Below are positions 23,906 through 32,943 of a DNA stretch of 64,000 nt, piece by piece. The stretch spans positions 186,001 to 250,000 of the forward strand of contig CAWALL010000016.1 in the NCBI GenBank assembly GCA_963782885.1, written 5' to 3'. The notes under the pieces were generated by a model. It was given only the letters and a program-made list of their open reading frames with translations. It did no database searches and had not been told where the DNA came from. A program made the translations under genes and the position numbers. Source of the stretch: DATAOG01 sp963782885. GTDB lineage: Bacteria > Pseudomonadota > Alphaproteobacteria > Geminicoccales > Geminicoccaceae. Position 1 is the first letter of the stretch. Each line of letters opens with the position of its first letter.

Positions 23906-25114
23906 GTGGTGATCATGCCGCCCAGGGAAACATCGTCCAGACGCTGGCTGCGACCGCTCGCCGTAGCGCTGGCGGTGCTGCTGGTGCTCGGGATCGCCGG
24001 CGAGGTACTGCTGCGCGTTTCTCCCGGCGTCGGAGGTGGCCAAACCGAGATCGCAACCCAGCTCGACCTCGACAAGATGGTCTATGCGCCCGACCCGGAG
24101 CTCGGAGCGCTGCTTGCTCCCGCACGCAGCGATGCCGTCGAAACGCTCGATTTCAGCTACACGCTCAAGACGGATCATGCCGGTTTTCCCAATCCGGAGC
24201 CCTGGCCGACCGCCGTCGACGTCGCGGTGCTCGGCAACTCCTTGCTGGTCGGTCCCGGGGTCGGCATGGACGGTCAGTTCACCACCTTGCTCGAGCATCG
24301 CCTGAACGGTCGGACGGTCCTGAATCTCGGGCTGCCCGGCGGCGGAACCGAGCACGAACGACTGACCTACGAGCGCTACGTCAAGCCCCTCCATCCGAAG
24401 CTCGTGATCGCGACGCTCTGGACCGTCTGGGACATCGACAACAGCGAGCAGTTCGACCATTGGCAGCGCGAGCACAAGCCGGACCCCGACTACACCCATT
24501 ACCGCTACACGTTCCACGCCACCCATCCGAGTGGCAGGTCGAAGGCTCCGTCGACGCTCGACCGCGTCCGGCGCTTCGCGACCGACACCCTCGCCGATTC
24601 CTACCTGCTGAGGACCGGCTACCGCAGCGTCAAGGCGCTGCTCGGCCGCGAGCCGATTCGCGAACGGGTCGACTTTCCGAATGGTGAGACGGTCTTCCTC
24701 TCGATTCGCGACCAGATCCGTCTCGCCCAGGGCATGGACCGCCCGGGCGCGCCGCAGATTCGCGAGATCTTCTTTCGCCCGCTGGAGCAGCTGAAGACCG
24801 AGGTCGAGGCGCAGGGTGGCCGCTTCCTCGTGGTCCTGGTGCCGAGCAAGGAGGAGGTGTACGGCGCCGAAGCCTTTCCGGCGATCCTGCGGCCGATTCA
24901 GGAGGTCAGGGCGGGGCTCGAAGCGCGCGGGCTGCCGGTGCTCGATCTCTATCCCGCGTTCCACAGGCTCGGCGAGGAGCGGCCGCCGTTCTATCGCGCG
25001 GACATGCACCTCAATGCGCTCGGCAATCAGATCGTCGCCGACGCGCTGGCGAAGTGGATCGCGGACCAGAACGTCTTCACGCCGGCGACCGTCGCCGGCG
25101 GCGGCGCACACTAG
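23906..25114 (+). CDS. Membrane-anchored SGNH-hydrolase-like protein (AlgX/AlgJ type)
   Basis: A 402-residue protein with one N-terminal membrane segment (about residues 16-38, AVALAVLLVLGIAGEVLL) and a periplasmic SGNH-like domain. The Ser block is VAVLGNSLLVGPG, with GNS where canonical members have GDS, and the Asp-x-His block is DMHLNALGN near the C-terminus. Such proteins often O-acetylate or deacetylate surface glycans. GTG at 23906 and ATG at 23915 are alternative starts; neither has a strong ribosome site. Its TAG stop is completed by the first base of an IS630 element, though the uninterrupted locus would also read TAG. A paralogue lies beyond the element. Confidence 0.8.
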   Translation: MVIMPPRETSSRRWLRPLAVALAVLLVLGIAGEVLLRVSPGVGGGQTEIATQLDLDKMVYAPDPELGALLAPARSDAVETLDFSYTLKTDHAGFPNPEPWPTAVDVAVLGNSLLVGPGVGMDGQFTTLLEHRLNGRTVLNLGLPGGGTEHERLTYERYVKPLHPKLVIATLWTVWDIDNSEQFDHWQREHKPDPDYTHYRYTFHATHPSGRSKAPSTLDRVRRFATDTLADSYLLRTGYRSVKALLGREPIRERVDFPNGETVFLSIRDQIRLAQGMDRPGAPQIREIFFRPLEQLKTEVEAQGGRFLVVLVPSKEEVYGAEAFPAILRPIQEVRAGLEARGLPVLDLYPAFHRLGEERPPFYRADMHLNALGNQIVADALAKWIADQNVFTPATVAGGGAH

Positions 25115-26199
25115 TGTTCCGTCCCGGAGATACATGCACAAAGTCTCTGAACTTTGGCAAGGATTGACGCGGCGGTTGCCGTCCAGACGAAGGGGCGGCT
25201 GTGAGCGTTGTAGTGTTCGACGAAGTGGTCGATCTTGGTCACCAGCTCTTTGACGCTCGAGAACGAGCCGCGACGGATGGCCTGTTGGGTGATGAGGCCG
25301 AACCAGCGCTCGATTTGGTTCAGCCACGAGGCGTAGGTCGGGGTGTAATGGACGTGGTAGCGCGGGCGTTGGGCCAGCCACGCCTTGACCTTGGCGTGTT
25401 TGTGGGTGGCGTAGTTGTCGATGATGAGGTGGACGTCGAACTCGGCCGGCACGTTTCGGTCCACGTGTCGGAGAAAGGCCAGGAATTCCTGGTGGCGATG
25501 GCGGGGTTGGCATTGGCTGATGACCGAGCCGCTGGCGATGTCGAGGGCGGCGAACAGCGTGGTGGTGCCGTGACGCAGGTAATCGTGGGTCACGCCTTCG
25601 ACGTAGCCGAGGCCCATCGGCAACAACGGCTGGCTGCGTTGCAGGGCTTGGACCTGGCTCTTCTCGTCGACGCACAACACGACGGCGTGGTCGGGCGGGT
25701 TCAGATACAGGCCGACGATATCGCGGACCTTCTCGACGAAGAAGGGATCGTTGGACAGCTTGAAGTGTTTCTGGCGGTGCGGTTGCACGCCGAACAACTG
25801 AAACCAGCGCTGCACGGTGCTCTTGGACACGCCGGTGTCGGCGGCCAGGCCGCGCACGCTCCAGTGGGTGCCGCTCGGGGGGCGGGTCTGGAGCGCGCGG
25901 TTGATCACGTCGGCGACGCGTTCGTCCTCGAAGCTGCGTGGCCGGCCGGCGCGCAGCTCGTCGTGCAAGCCTTCGATCCCGTGCTCAAGATAGCGTTGCC
26001 GCCACTTGCCGACCGTGGCATTGGTCAATCCCAGGCGTTTGGCGCTCGCGCTATTGGGTTCGCCGTCGGCGCTGGCGAGCACGATCTGGACCCGGCGCAC
26101 CAGCCCGTGAGGCAGCGCGCGTGAGCTGGCGACGCCTTGCAATTGGGCGCGCTCCTGCGTGGACAGGTTCAACTGGGCTTTGGGTCGTCCTTGGGCCAT
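25111..26199 (-). CDS. IS630-family transposase
   Basis: A 362-residue DDE transposase. N-terminal helix-turn-helix regions (SASAKRLGLTNATVGKWRQRYLEHG and SVRGLAADTGVSKSTVQRWF) precede the catalytic domain with Asp in VVLCVDEKSQ, Asp in LIIDNYATHK and Glu in YASWLNQIERWF. The start at 26199 has AGGAG 9 bases upstream. The stop codon, TAG at 25113-25111, lies outside the element: it is made of the flanking TA target and the next host base, so the element does not encode its own stop. Confidence 0.92.
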   Translation of the reverse strand: MAQGRPKAQLNLSTQERAQLQGVASSRALPHGLVRRVQIVLASADGEPNSASAKRLGLTNATVGKWRQRYLEHGIEGLHDELRAGRPRSFEDERVADVINRALQTRPPSGTHWSVRGLAADTGVSKSTVQRWFQLFGVQPHRQKHFKLSNDPFFVEKVRDIVGLYLNPPDHAVVLCVDEKSQVQALQRSQPLLPMGLGYVEGVTHDYLRHGTTTLFAALDIASGSVISQCQPRHRHQEFLAFLRHVDRNVPAEFDVHLIIDNYATHKHAKVKAWLAQRPRYHVHYTPTYASWLNQIERWFGLITQQAIRRGSFSSVKELVTKIDHFVEHYNAHSRPFVWTATAASILAKVQRLCACISGTEH

Positions 26200-26260
26200 T
26201 TGCGCGATCTCCTGGGGTTGGGGACCGCGCAATATAGCCCATATTTATGGGACAGAACAC
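25114..26260. mobile_element. IS630-family insertion sequence, complete
   Basis: The element is 1147 bases long and bounded by imperfect inverted repeats: GTGTTCCGTCCCGGAGAT at the left and, read inward, GTGTTCTGTCCCATAAAT at the right. TA dinucleotides flank both ends (25112-25113 and 26261-26262), as expected from TA target duplication by IS630/Tc1 transposases. It carries one transposase gene. It sits exactly between two converging SGNH hydrolase genes and disrupts neither. Confidence 0.9.
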
Positions 26261-26282
26261 TAGGGCGCTTTTCCGGCTCCGC

Positions 26283-27461
26283 TCAGAAGGTTGGCCGACC
26301 AGTGTCCGCCGGCTCGGTCCGGCCGGTGTCGCCGGGCCGGTCGGAGTTCGACGCGAACTGCTCGAGATGGTCGGCGACCACCCGGGCGATCAGTCGGTAG
26401 CCGTCGGCGTTGGGGTGGCCGTCGATCTCATAGAAGAGCGGCCGCGCGTCCCTGGAGTGCGCCTGAAAATCCGGCGTGAGATCAATCGAGTCGATGCCGC
26501 GCTCGGTCAACGCCGCTTCGAAATTCGCCACCAGCGGCGGCGCGGGCTCGCCGATCCGCGGCAGATACACCTCCTCTTTGGTCGGCATCAGCAGGACCAC
26601 GAAACGACCGCCTTGCTGGCGGGTCAAGTCGCGGGCCCGCTCGATGGTCCGCATCACCAGATCGAACGTCGGGTCCCCGGGATGCGCCATCCCGACGCTG
26701 GGCGCGTAGACCGTGGGCACGAGCTGGATACGGCGACCGTCCGCGAAATCGATCGCGCTGTCAGTCACCGACGCGGTCAGCGATTTGCGCGCACCGCGCA
26801 GAAAAGCGACCAGGTAGCTGCGCTCGACCAGCCTCCCGAGAGGACCCAGATTGCCCGGGAGGGCGCTCTTGTGCTGCCATTCCTCATAGGTGAGCCCAGT
26901 ATCCGCATCGAGCCACCGCTGGAAGTTCTTAGCGTCGTTGAGGTCGTTGCCGGGGAACAGCATGAACAGGACGAGCTTGGGGTGGAGGCCGAGGCCAAAG
27001 CTCTCGAGCACCCGAAGATATTGCTGGGGTCCAGCCCCGATCAGCCCGAGATTGACGATCTCAGTGGCCGGCAGTGTCTTGGCCACGAGGCGCGGCCAAG
27101 CCTGCTGGTCGTCGACGCCGTAACCGAAAGCCATCGAATCGCCGACCACGACGACATCCGCCTGCTGCGGCCAGGGCGACGAGTTGCGAAAGCCATGCTC
27201 ATCGGTGTGGAACGTGAAGTCCAAGTCGCCCCGGCTGAGCTGTCCTGTGAAGTTGGGCCGGTAGAGAAAGCCGAAGCGGGCATCGGGAACGGTCATGGTC
27301 TGGTCGGTTCCCGACTGGCCGAGCTCCTTCCAATGCAGGCGCAGCCGGGCCTCCTCCCCCAAATACTGAGGGAACAGCCGGAAGAACGCCTCGGCCCCGA
27401 CCAGGCAGACCAGCAGGGTCAGTCCCAGCACGAGCAGATTCGGCAGGACCGATCTCGTCAT
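26283..27461 (-). CDS. Membrane-anchored SGNH-hydrolase-like protein
   Basis: A 392-residue paralogue of the SGNH protein on the other side of the IS. An N-terminal membrane segment (LLVLGLTLLVCLVGAEAFF) is followed by a periplasmic domain with canonical motifs: VVVVGDSMAFGYGV (Ser), FPGNDLNDA (block III, Asn) and the late DGHPNADGY (Asp-x-His). Shared stretches such as RFVVLLMPTKEEVYLP tie it to the paralogue's RFLVVLVPSKEEVYG. Substrate is probably a surface glycan or lipid acyl group. It stands 70 bases after the GH1 gene on the same strand. Confidence 0.82.
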   Translation of the reverse strand: MTRSVLPNLLVLGLTLLVCLVGAEAFFRLFPQYLGEEARLRLHWKELGQSGTDQTMTVPDARFGFLYRPNFTGQLSRGDLDFTFHTDEHGFRNSSPWPQQADVVVVGDSMAFGYGVDDQQAWPRLVAKTLPATEIVNLGLIGAGPQQYLRVLESFGLGLHPKLVLFMLFPGNDLNDAKNFQRWLDADTGLTYEEWQHKSALPGNLGPLGRLVERSYLVAFLRGARKSLTASVTDSAIDFADGRRIQLVPTVYAPSVGMAHPGDPTFDLVMRTIERARDLTRQQGGRFVVLLMPTKEEVYLPRIGEPAPPLVANFEAALTERGIDSIDLTPDFQAHSRDARPLFYEIDGHPNADGYRLIARVVADHLEQFASNSDRPGDTGRTEPADTGRPTF

Positions 27462-27531
27462 CGCAGGCGGCTCCCGCGATCCGGCCGCCACATGGAGGGG
27501 GTCGGAGCCGGTCGGAGCGGCCGCGACCGGC

Positions 27532-28830
27532 TTATGCCGCCTCGATCCCGCCGCTGGGCGGGCACGCCCCGGCGTTGAAGCGGGTGCCGGTCTCGTCCGG
27601 CAGAGCATTGTGCTTGCAGACTTCGGCGAAATAGGCGGCCGCCGGCCTTGGCGACCGGCGTTGGGTGACGAAGTCCGTGGCGGCCAGGCCAAAATGCGGC
27701 CCCGTGCCCAAGGCCCATTCGAAATTGTCCATCAGCGACCAATAGCAGTAGCCGGCGACCGGGACGCCGTCCGCGAGCGCGTTGGCGAGGGACCGAAGAT
27801 GGGCACGGAGATAATCGGTGCGCAGCTCCTCGTCCCGGGTCGCGATGCCGTTCTCGGTGATCAGCAGCGGCAGCCCGTAGCGCGCAAAGCGCGCGAGCTG
27901 CTGCTTCAGGCCCGCGGGATAGATCTCCCACCCGATGTCGCTGTACGCGCGCGGGCGACCCTGGTCGTCCGCGAGCCAGTCGCGCCCGAACAGCGCCGCC
28001 GTACCCGCCGCCTGCCAGCAGACGACGGTCCGGCAATAGTAGTTCAGGCCGATGAAGTCGGCCCGCCGGCCGCGAGCGCCGACCATCAGCTGCACCGGCA
28101 GGCGATTGAGGACGAAGTCGCGCAGGCCGGCTGCCAGACGGTCGAGCGGTCGGGCCGGCGCGCGCGCGACCACCAGGGGCGCACTGTGCGTGAAACCGAC
28201 CCGGGCGTCCGGCCGCTGGCGATGCAGGATGTCGTAGGCGGCCCGGTGCGCGCGGCCCATGTTGCGCACGACCCGCCAGGCGGCTCGCCAGTCGCCCCGG
28301 CGGCAGGGCGGCCAGGCGCCGGCCACGAAGGCGTTCTTGGCGTAAACCGTGGGCTCGTTGATTGTGATCCACCAGCGCACCTCCTTGAGGTTATCGGCGA
28401 CCCGGGCGACGTAGCGCGCAAATCGGGCGGCGCTGCTTCGCGCCGACCAGCCGCCGGCGCGCGTGAACCAGGCTGGATTGGTGAAATGGTGCAGCGTCAC
28501 GAGCGGCTCAATACCGCGTCGGCGTAAGGCCCGCACGACATCCCGATAGTGGTCCAGGGCGGCCTGGTCCCAGGCGCCCTCGCGCGGCTCGATCCGGCTC
28601 CATTCGATCGAGAATCGGTGGGCATTGTGGCCCCACCGCCGCGCGAGCTCGAAGTCCTGCTCGAACAGCTGATAGTGCCGGCAGGCCTCGCCGGACGCGA
28701 ACGGCAGCAGGCCCGCCTGTTCGAACTCCCACCAATCGCTCGCTCGGTTGTCGCCCTCGACCTGGTGCGCGGCGGTCGCCGCACCCCAGAGGAAGCCCGA
28801 TGGGAACGGTGAAGGTCGCCGGTCTGGCAT
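27532..28830 (-). CDS. Glycoside hydrolase family 1 (beta-glucosidase/glycosidase)
   Basis: A 432-residue GH1 enzyme that should cleave beta-linked glucosides or galactosides with retention. It has FPSGFLWGAATAAHQVEG at the N-terminus, the acid/base Glu in TINEPTVY, the nucleophile Glu in LLITENGIAT and the late YCYWSLMDNFEWALG aglycone-site block. There is no signal peptide, so it acts in the cytoplasm. The start at 28830 has GAGG 8 bases upstream; an in-frame ATG at 28875 would add 15 residues. Its position in the glycan locus suggests turnover of an intermediate or imported glycoside. Confidence 0.92.
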   Translation of the reverse strand: MPDRRPSPFPSGFLWGAATAAHQVEGDNRASDWWEFEQAGLLPFASGEACRHYQLFEQDFELARRWGHNAHRFSIEWSRIEPREGAWDQAALDHYRDVVRALRRRGIEPLVTLHHFTNPAWFTRAGGWSARSSAARFARYVARVADNLKEVRWWITINEPTVYAKNAFVAGAWPPCRRGDWRAAWRVVRNMGRAHRAAYDILHRQRPDARVGFTHSAPLVVARAPARPLDRLAAGLRDFVLNRLPVQLMVGARGRRADFIGLNYYCRTVVCWQAAGTAALFGRDWLADDQGRPRAYSDIGWEIYPAGLKQQLARFARYGLPLLITENGIATRDEELRTDYLRAHLRSLANALADGVPVAGYCYWSLMDNFEWALGTGPHFGLAATDFVTQRRSPRPAAAYFAEVCKHNALPDETGTRFNAGACPPSGGIEAA

Positions 28831-29091
28831 CGCCGGGGCCTCTGCTGGCTGATGATCTCGGATCGCCGGACCCAACGGGTCGGCGATCGGTGGCAGAGGC
28901 GGCCCCGGACTGCCTCAACGACGCCGATCCGGGGCCGAGCAGGCGCCACTCCTTAGCGCGGGCATTGACCGATGGCAACCCGCGACCTGCCATCTTCACC
29001 GGCTTGGCCGCCGGCGCGCAGATATGGGCCTCAATTACCGGAAGGCCACAAGACGTTGTGACAAGTTGAGGACAATCCTTGACAATGAACC

Positions 29092-30195
29092 GTGAAGCTG
29101 GAAGGCTCGAAGCTCCGATCGGGAGGTTCTGGAAGTGCCGTGCGCCCTAGCCTTTGCGTGATCAACTACAATGGGGAAGCGTATCTTCGCCAGTCAATGC
29201 CAGCGGCAGTTGATAAGGCGGAGCATTTCGGGGAGATTCTGCTGATCGACAACGGCTCGACCGATGGCAGCGTCGCCTGGGTCGAGCGCGAGTTTCCGAT
29301 GGTTCGCCTGGTTCGCTTGGCCGAGAACCGGGGCGCCTGCGGGGCGCGCAATGCCGGCTTCCACGCGGCCAAGGCGGATCTCGTGCTGTTCCTGGACAAC
29401 GACGTGGTCTTGCTCGAGGGCTGCGTCGAGCGCCTGATCGAAGCGCTGAGCCAGCATCCCGACGCGGTGATCGCCGCGCCGAGCGTCATTTACGCCAACG
29501 CCCCCGATACCGTGCAGTACTGTGGCGCCGACAACCATTACCTGGGCCTGATGATCCCGCTCCAGGAGGACGTGCCACTGGCCCAGGTCGATCGCGCGGT
29601 GCGGCCGACCGACTCGGTCATCACCGCCTGCTTCCTGGTCGATCGCGCCCGGCTGGTCGACCCGGAGCCGTTCGACGAGCTCTATTTCATCTATATGGAC
29701 GACCACGATTTCGGCATCCGGCAGCGGGTTCTGGGCCGGACCATCCTGGCGGTCCCCGAGGCGCACGTCCTCCATGGCGAGGGCCAGGGGGGCTTGTCGA
29801 TCCGCAAGCTCGGAAAATACAGTAGCATGCGCGTGCATCTGCTGATACGAAATCGCTGGCTGTTCCTGCTCAAACACTATTCGTTGAAGACGCTGTTCCT
29901 GCTTTGTCCCGTGCTGCTGCTGTACGAGTGCGCCCAGTTCGTCATCGTGTTGAAAAAAGGCTGGATCACCGAGTGGGCACGTGCTTTGGCTTGGGTCGTG
30001 ATGCGGTTGCCGACCATTCTCGCGAAGCGCCGCGTCGTTCAGCGAACCCGCAGGCTGCCCGACCGCGCGATCATGGCTGACGGACCCGTGCCTTTCCGGC
30101 GGGAGCTGACCACGGGTTCGATCGAACGAATCGCCAAGACGGCGCTGGACACGGTCGTCAGCGGCTACTGGAGGCGCGTCGCGCCTCTGATCTGA
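29092..30195 (+). CDS. Glycosyltransferase family 2
   Basis: A 367-residue GT-A fold glycosyltransferase. The nucleotide-sugar site is visible in SLCVINYNGEAYL and LLIDNGSTDGS, with the metal-binding DND of VLFLDNDVVLLEG and a later DELYFIYMDDHDFGIR acceptor block. A hydrophobic stretch near residues 262-282 (TLFLLCPVLLLYECAQFVIVL) should tie the C-terminal part to the membrane. GTG at 29092 is the only good start. It opens the plus-strand half of the glycan locus and is followed 60 bases later by a GT4 gene. Confidence 0.9.
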   Translation: MKLEGSKLRSGGSGSAVRPSLCVINYNGEAYLRQSMPAAVDKAEHFGEILLIDNGSTDGSVAWVEREFPMVRLVRLAENRGACGARNAGFHAAKADLVLFLDNDVVLLEGCVERLIEALSQHPDAVIAAPSVIYANAPDTVQYCGADNHYLGLMIPLQEDVPLAQVDRAVRPTDSVITACFLVDRARLVDPEPFDELYFIYMDDHDFGIRQRVLGRTILAVPEAHVLHGEGQGGLSIRKLGKYSSMRVHLLIRNRWLFLLKHYSLKTLFLLCPVLLLYECAQFVIVLKKGWITEWARALAWVVMRLPTILAKRRVVQRTRRLPDRAIMADGPVPFRRELTTGSIERIAKTALDTVVSGYWRRVAPLI

Positions 30196-30255
30196 CGAGG
30201 AGCCGCGCCCGACTTGATCTCGGTGGCTGGGGAACGGTAAATTCTGTCGCGATCG

Positions 30256-31530
30256 GTGACTGACTGGATGATCGATAAGGCCGCTTGCGCGCCGCCGCGA
30301 GAGTTGCCTCGACGGGGCGGCGCGTGTAGGCGTGTCCTTCTGGTCGCGCCGCAGCCTTTCTATGCTGAGCGCGGCACCCCGATCGCCGTGCGCTACGTGC
30401 TCGAGGCGCTGAGCCAGCTGGGCTTCGAGATCGACGTCCTGACGCTGCCCGTGGGCAGCCCGGTCGAGATTCCGGGCGTGCAGCTGATCCGGATCGCGAA
30501 CCCGTTCGGCATCGAAGCGGTCCCGATCGGCCTGTCGCTGCGCAAGCTCCTGTTCGCCATCCTGATGCTTCCGAGCCTGGCTCTGCGGCTGCGTCGCTCC
30601 GATTACGTCTGCGTCCATGCGGTCGAGGAGAGCGCGCTCCTCGCGCTGCTCGCCGGGGGCCGCCGCAAGCTGCCCCTGATCTACGACATGCAGTCGTCGC
30701 TGCCCGAACAGCTGGCGCAGACGGCGATCTTCCGGCCGGCGCCGATACGCGCATTGTTTCGTTGGATCGAGACTTACATGCTCCGGCGTGCTTCCGTGGT
30801 GATGTGCAGCGCCGGCTTGGCCGGTCACGTGCGGGCGCTCGCTCCCACGGCCCGGCTGCACGAGTGGCGCTTCCCCGCCGCCGCGCGCGCGATCCCGCCG
30901 GAGGAGGTCGCCGACCTGAGGCAACAGCTCGGCCTCGCACCGCAGACGCCGGTGGTTCTGTACGCCGGCAATTTCGCCGGCTACCAAGGCATTCACATGG
31001 TGTTCGACGCGATCCCGGCGGTCGCGCGGCAGATCCCGGAGGCGGTGTTCGTCCTGGTCGGTGCCGCCGACCAGAGGGAGATCGACCAGACCCAACATCG
31101 CTTGGCGGCGAACGTCCGGGCGCGGGTTCACTGCCTTCCGCGACAGCCGCGGCAGCGGATCGACACCTTCATCGCGATGGCCACGGTCCTGATCTCGCCG
31201 CGCCGCTACGGCGGCAATTTTCCGCTCAAGGTCTTCGACTACCTCGCGGCCGGCAAGCCGATCGTCGCGACCGATGTGCCAACCCACCGGGCCGTGCTCG
31301 ACGAGAGCCTGGCTCTGCTGGTCGCGCCGAGCGCGCCGGCCCTCGCCGACGGCATCGCGCGCGTGCTCAAGGACCACGAGCTCGCCGCTTCCCTGGCAGC
31401 CGCAGCGGCGCGCTTTGCCCAGCACGAACTGCCCTGGGCCCGGTTCGTCAATGTGGTCGAGCAGCTCTATGCTGAGGCGCTGGAGCCGCGGACCGCGCCC
31501 GCCGTGGCCGGCACGGCACGGCATGTTTAG
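30256..31530 (+). CDS. Glycosyltransferase family 4
   Basis: A 424-residue GT-B fold glycosyltransferase. The N-terminal donor/acceptor half opens with LLVAPQPFYAERGTPIAVRYVLEAL, and the C-terminal half shows VLYAGNFAGYQGI, a CLPRQPRQRIDTFIAMATVLISPRRYGGNFPLKVFDYLAAGKPIVATD donor site with the usual acidic/Lys pattern, and LLVAPSAPALADGIARVL. Two starts are possible, GTG at 30256 and ATG at 30268. The acceptor is unknown; context argues for the same surface glycan as the neighbouring transferases. Confidence 0.9.
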   Translation: MTDWMIDKAACAPPRELPRRGGACRRVLLVAPQPFYAERGTPIAVRYVLEALSQLGFEIDVLTLPVGSPVEIPGVQLIRIANPFGIEAVPIGLSLRKLLFAILMLPSLALRLRRSDYVCVHAVEESALLALLAGGRRKLPLIYDMQSSLPEQLAQTAIFRPAPIRALFRWIETYMLRRASVVMCSAGLAGHVRALAPTARLHEWRFPAAARAIPPEEVADLRQQLGLAPQTPVVLYAGNFAGYQGIHMVFDAIPAVARQIPEAVFVLVGAADQREIDQTQHRLAANVRARVHCLPRQPRQRIDTFIAMATVLISPRRYGGNFPLKVFDYLAAGKPIVATDVPTHRAVLDESLALLVAPSAPALADGIARVLKDHELAASLAAAAARFAQHELPWARFVNVVEQLYAEALEPRTAPAVAGTARHV

Positions 31531-31842
31531 CCCCATGCCGGTGATCGAGTCGTCACGCGGCACCGGGAGGCCGAGCCCGAACCTGGCGTCGAACCCGGAT
31601 CCAGGCCATGGCCGCCGCCGTGCCCGCTGGCGGCGGCGGGCGCGGCAAGAGGCTGGAGCTGGACCCGGCCGCATGTCATTGCCGTGGACGGGGCGGCAGC
31701 AGCCGCTGGCGCCGCTGGCGGTGAAGACGGCGGCCGCGCGCGCCGCTCCGAAGGGCCGGACACCGGCGCGCGCGGCCTTGCACCCGCCGGTGCTGCAGCC
31801 ACGAACGTGCCGCAGCTCCACGGATTGGAGCGTCATCGATCG
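31531..31842. other. Gap between glycosyltransferase and sugar-nucleotide decarboxylase genes
   Basis: These 312 very GC-rich bases hold no recognised gene. An open frame runs in from upstream of the decarboxylase start but its residues are low-complexity Ala/Gly/Arg. No terminator or clear promoter was found. Confidence 0.45.
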
Positions 31843-32802
31843 ATGACCAGGCTCGCTCTTCGACCCAACCGCGTCCTCGTCACCGGCGGCGCCGGCTTCC
31901 TCGGCAGCCACCTGTGCGAGCGCCTCGTGGCTGCCGGTAACGAGGTCGTCTGCGTCGACAACTACTTCACCGGCAGCCGGCGGAACATCGCCGGCCTGCT
32001 CACCCACGCGAGCTTCGAGGCGGTCCGCCACGACATCACCTTTCCGCTCTACCTCGAGGTCGACCAGATCTACAACCTCGCGTGCCCGGCCTCGCCGATC
32101 CACTATCAGCACGACCCCGTGCAGACGACCAAGACGAGCGTGCACGGCGCCATCAACATGCTCGGGCTGGCCAAGCGGGTCGGCGCCCGGATCCTGCAGG
32201 CGTCGACCAGCGAGGTCTACGGCGATCCGCGCGAGCATCCGCAGCGCGAGGAGTACTGGGGGCACGTCAACCCGATCGGCCGCCGATCCTGCTATGACGA
32301 AGGCAAGCGATGCGCCGAGACCCTGTTCTTCGACTATCACCGGGAACACGGTCTGACGATCAAGGTGGCGCGGATCTTCAACACCTTCGGCCCGCGCATG
32401 CACCCCAACGACGGCCGGGTGGTCTCGAACTTCATCATCCAGGCGCTGACCGGCGGCGAGATCACGGTCTACGGGGACGGCCGTCAGACCCGCTCGTTCT
32501 GCTATTGCGACGACCTGATCGACGGGCTCGTGCGGCTGATGGCCTCCGACGCCGAGGTGACCGGCCCGATCAACCTCGGCAATCCCGCCGAGATCACGAT
32601 CCGCGAGCTTGCCGAGCGGATCCTCGAGCTGACCGGCTCGCGCTCGCCGATCGTATCCCGGCCGCTGCCGCTGGACGATCCGCGCCAGCGACAGCCGGAT
32701 ATCGGCAAGGCGCAATCGCTGCTCGGCTGGACGCCCAAAGTCAGTCTGGAGGACGGCCTGCGCGAGACCGTGCAATACTTCCAGAGTTTTCTCGACCACT
32801 GA
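31843..32802 (+). CDS. UDP-glucuronate decarboxylase (UDP-xylose synthase)
   Basis: A 319-residue extended SDR of the UXS group, which converts UDP-glucuronate to UDP-xylose and CO2 with bound NAD. Diagnostic parts are VLVTGGAGFLGSH for the cofactor, ACPASPIHYQ, ASTSEVYGDP, the NPIGRRSCYDEGKR block carrying Tyr-x3-Lys, and VARIFNTFGPRM. GGAG lies upstream of the ATG at 31843; the frame is open further up but without homology. It supplies a pentose donor for the adjacent glycosyltransferases. Confidence 0.93.
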   Translation: MTRLALRPNRVLVTGGAGFLGSHLCERLVAAGNEVVCVDNYFTGSRRNIAGLLTHASFEAVRHDITFPLYLEVDQIYNLACPASPIHYQHDPVQTTKTSVHGAINMLGLAKRVGARILQASTSEVYGDPREHPQREEYWGHVNPIGRRSCYDEGKRCAETLFFDYHREHGLTIKVARIFNTFGPRMHPNDGRVVSNFIIQALTGGEITVYGDGRQTRSFCYCDDLIDGLVRLMASDAEVTGPINLGNPAEITIRELAERILELTGSRSPIVSRPLPLDDPRQRQPDIGKAQSLLGWTPKVSLEDGLRETVQYFQSFLDH

Positions 32803-32883
32803 TGGGTCGAGCGAGCCAACCGACCCGGCTGCGCGGCCGGGACCCGGGTTGCCAGCCCCGGGCGCGCTCGCTAACGTTTGCGC

Positions 32884-32932
32884 TCGTGGCCGATCTCGAG
32901 CGGGACTCGGTCGTGGCCGATCTCGAGCGGGA
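32884..32932 (+). repeat. Two tandem copies of a 22-base repeat
   Basis: A 22-base unit (beginning TCGTGGCCGATCTCGAGCGG) occurs at 32884-32905 and again at 32911-32932, separated by 5 bases. The repeat lies just before the ribosome site of the following glycosyltransferase gene. Slippage or a duplicated binding site are both possible. Confidence 0.6.
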
Positions 32933-32943
32933 GGAGGATCTGG

